Origin: Sphaerochaetaceae bacterium
GTDB taxonomy: Bacteria; Spirochaetota; Spirochaetia; Sphaerochaetales; Sphaerochaetaceae
Assembly (NCBI GenBank): GCA_024405065.1
Contig: JAKSPF010000097.1
Location: forward strand, 1 to 5,282
Length of the DNA: 5,282 nt
Reading direction: 5' to 3'
The notes under the pieces were generated by a model that saw only the letters and a program-made list of their open reading frames with translations, did not search any database and was not told where the DNA came from. A program made the translations under genes and the position numbers. Below, one piece after another: positions 5,026 through 5,282 of this stretch (position 1 is its first letter; every line of letters starts with the position of its first letter).

Positions 5026-5282
5026 ATGAATGAAACACTGAAAATACATCCGTCTGACAATGTTGCAGTAGCTTTGTGTGATATTGAAAACGGTGCGGAG
5101 ATACAGACCGGAAGCATCAGTATCACCACTCTGCAGAACATCCCTGCCGGTCACAAAGTAGCACTGTGCCGCATTTCAAAAGGAAAGGATATAATCAAAT
5201 ACGGCTATCCCATAGGCATGGCAACAGAAGACATACCGGCAGGAAGTCACGTTCACACTCATAATATCCGTACACTTCTTAA
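5026..5282 (+). CDS. uxaA: Altronate dehydratase (UxaA family), N-terminal SAF domain, 3' end cut off
   Basis: The frame is open to the right edge and gives 85 residues. It begins MNETLKIHPSDNVAVAL, closely matching the start of UxaA-type enzymes (K-I-H then DNVAVAL). It continues with NIPAGHKVAL (38-47), IIKYGYPIG (56-64) and DIPAGSHVHTHN-RT (69-83), the standard SAF-domain landmarks of the altronate/galactarate dehydratase family. Full-length UxaA (about 490 residues, with an iron-dependent catalytic domain) dehydrates D-altronate to 2-keto-3-deoxygluconate in hexuronate catabolism. Only the SAF domain is visible, so a split small-subunit form or a related sugar-acid dehydratase cannot be excluded. 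ATG 5026 is chosen to match homologue length. An in-frame ATG at 5008, with GGTGA 9 nt upstream, would add six residues. Neither has a strong ribosome site. It is divergent from the permease. Confidence 0.82.
   Translation, partial: MNETLKIHPSDNVAVALCDIENGAEIQTGSISITTLQNIPAGHKVALCRISKGKDIIKYGYPIGMATEDIPAGSHVHTHNIRTLL

Overview
This 5.3 kb window is ordinary bacterial chromosome. It is densely coded, moderately AT-rich, and carries six protein genes, two of them cut by the window edges. I see no mobile element, CRISPR array, tRNA or rRNA. The organism is not certain. The purine-rich Shine-Dalgarno sites, sigma70-like promoters, a U-tailed terminator and a very short ribosome hibernation factor fit a host-associated anaerobe. 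A Treponema-like spirochaete is my first guess and a clostridial Firmicute the second. This guess rests on recalled protein style, not on a search.

Layout: (1) 1-726, minus strand: most of a NAD(P)-dependent L-aspartate dehydrogenase (NadX/DUF108 family), running off the left edge. (2) 758-1675, plus strand, divergent from it across 31 bp: a ten-helix EamA/DMT-family exporter. (3) 1769-2065, plus strand: a single-domain ribosome hibernation factor (HPF/RaiA family), with its own good promoter and a strong intrinsic terminator. (4) 4881-3442 then 3442-2165, minus strand: a two-gene operon of an APC-superfamily amino acid permease followed by an M18 aminopeptidase, joined by a 1-nt stop/start overlap. 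It converges on the hibernation factor gene. (5) 5026-end, plus strand, divergent from the permease: the N-terminal SAF domain of a UxaA-type altronate dehydratase, running off the right edge.

How they may work together: the permease and M18 peptidase form a plausible amino acid and peptide utilisation unit. M18 enzymes often prefer acidic N-termini, the permease resembles glutamate/GABA-type carriers, and aspartate dehydrogenase interconverts aspartate and oxaloacetate, so a loose acidic-amino-acid theme is possible but inferred. The altronate dehydratase belongs to hexuronate catabolism and probably starts an unrelated locus to the right.

I did not find a convincing undescribed system. The points most worth a look are regulatory. 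Both divergent intergenic regions carry a symmetric TATAATA block that could serve as a -10 element on both strands. The two genes without a good Shine-Dalgarno site both have a promoter-like element placed for a nearly leaderless transcript. The minus-strand operon has no evident terminator of its own facing the hibernation factor gene.
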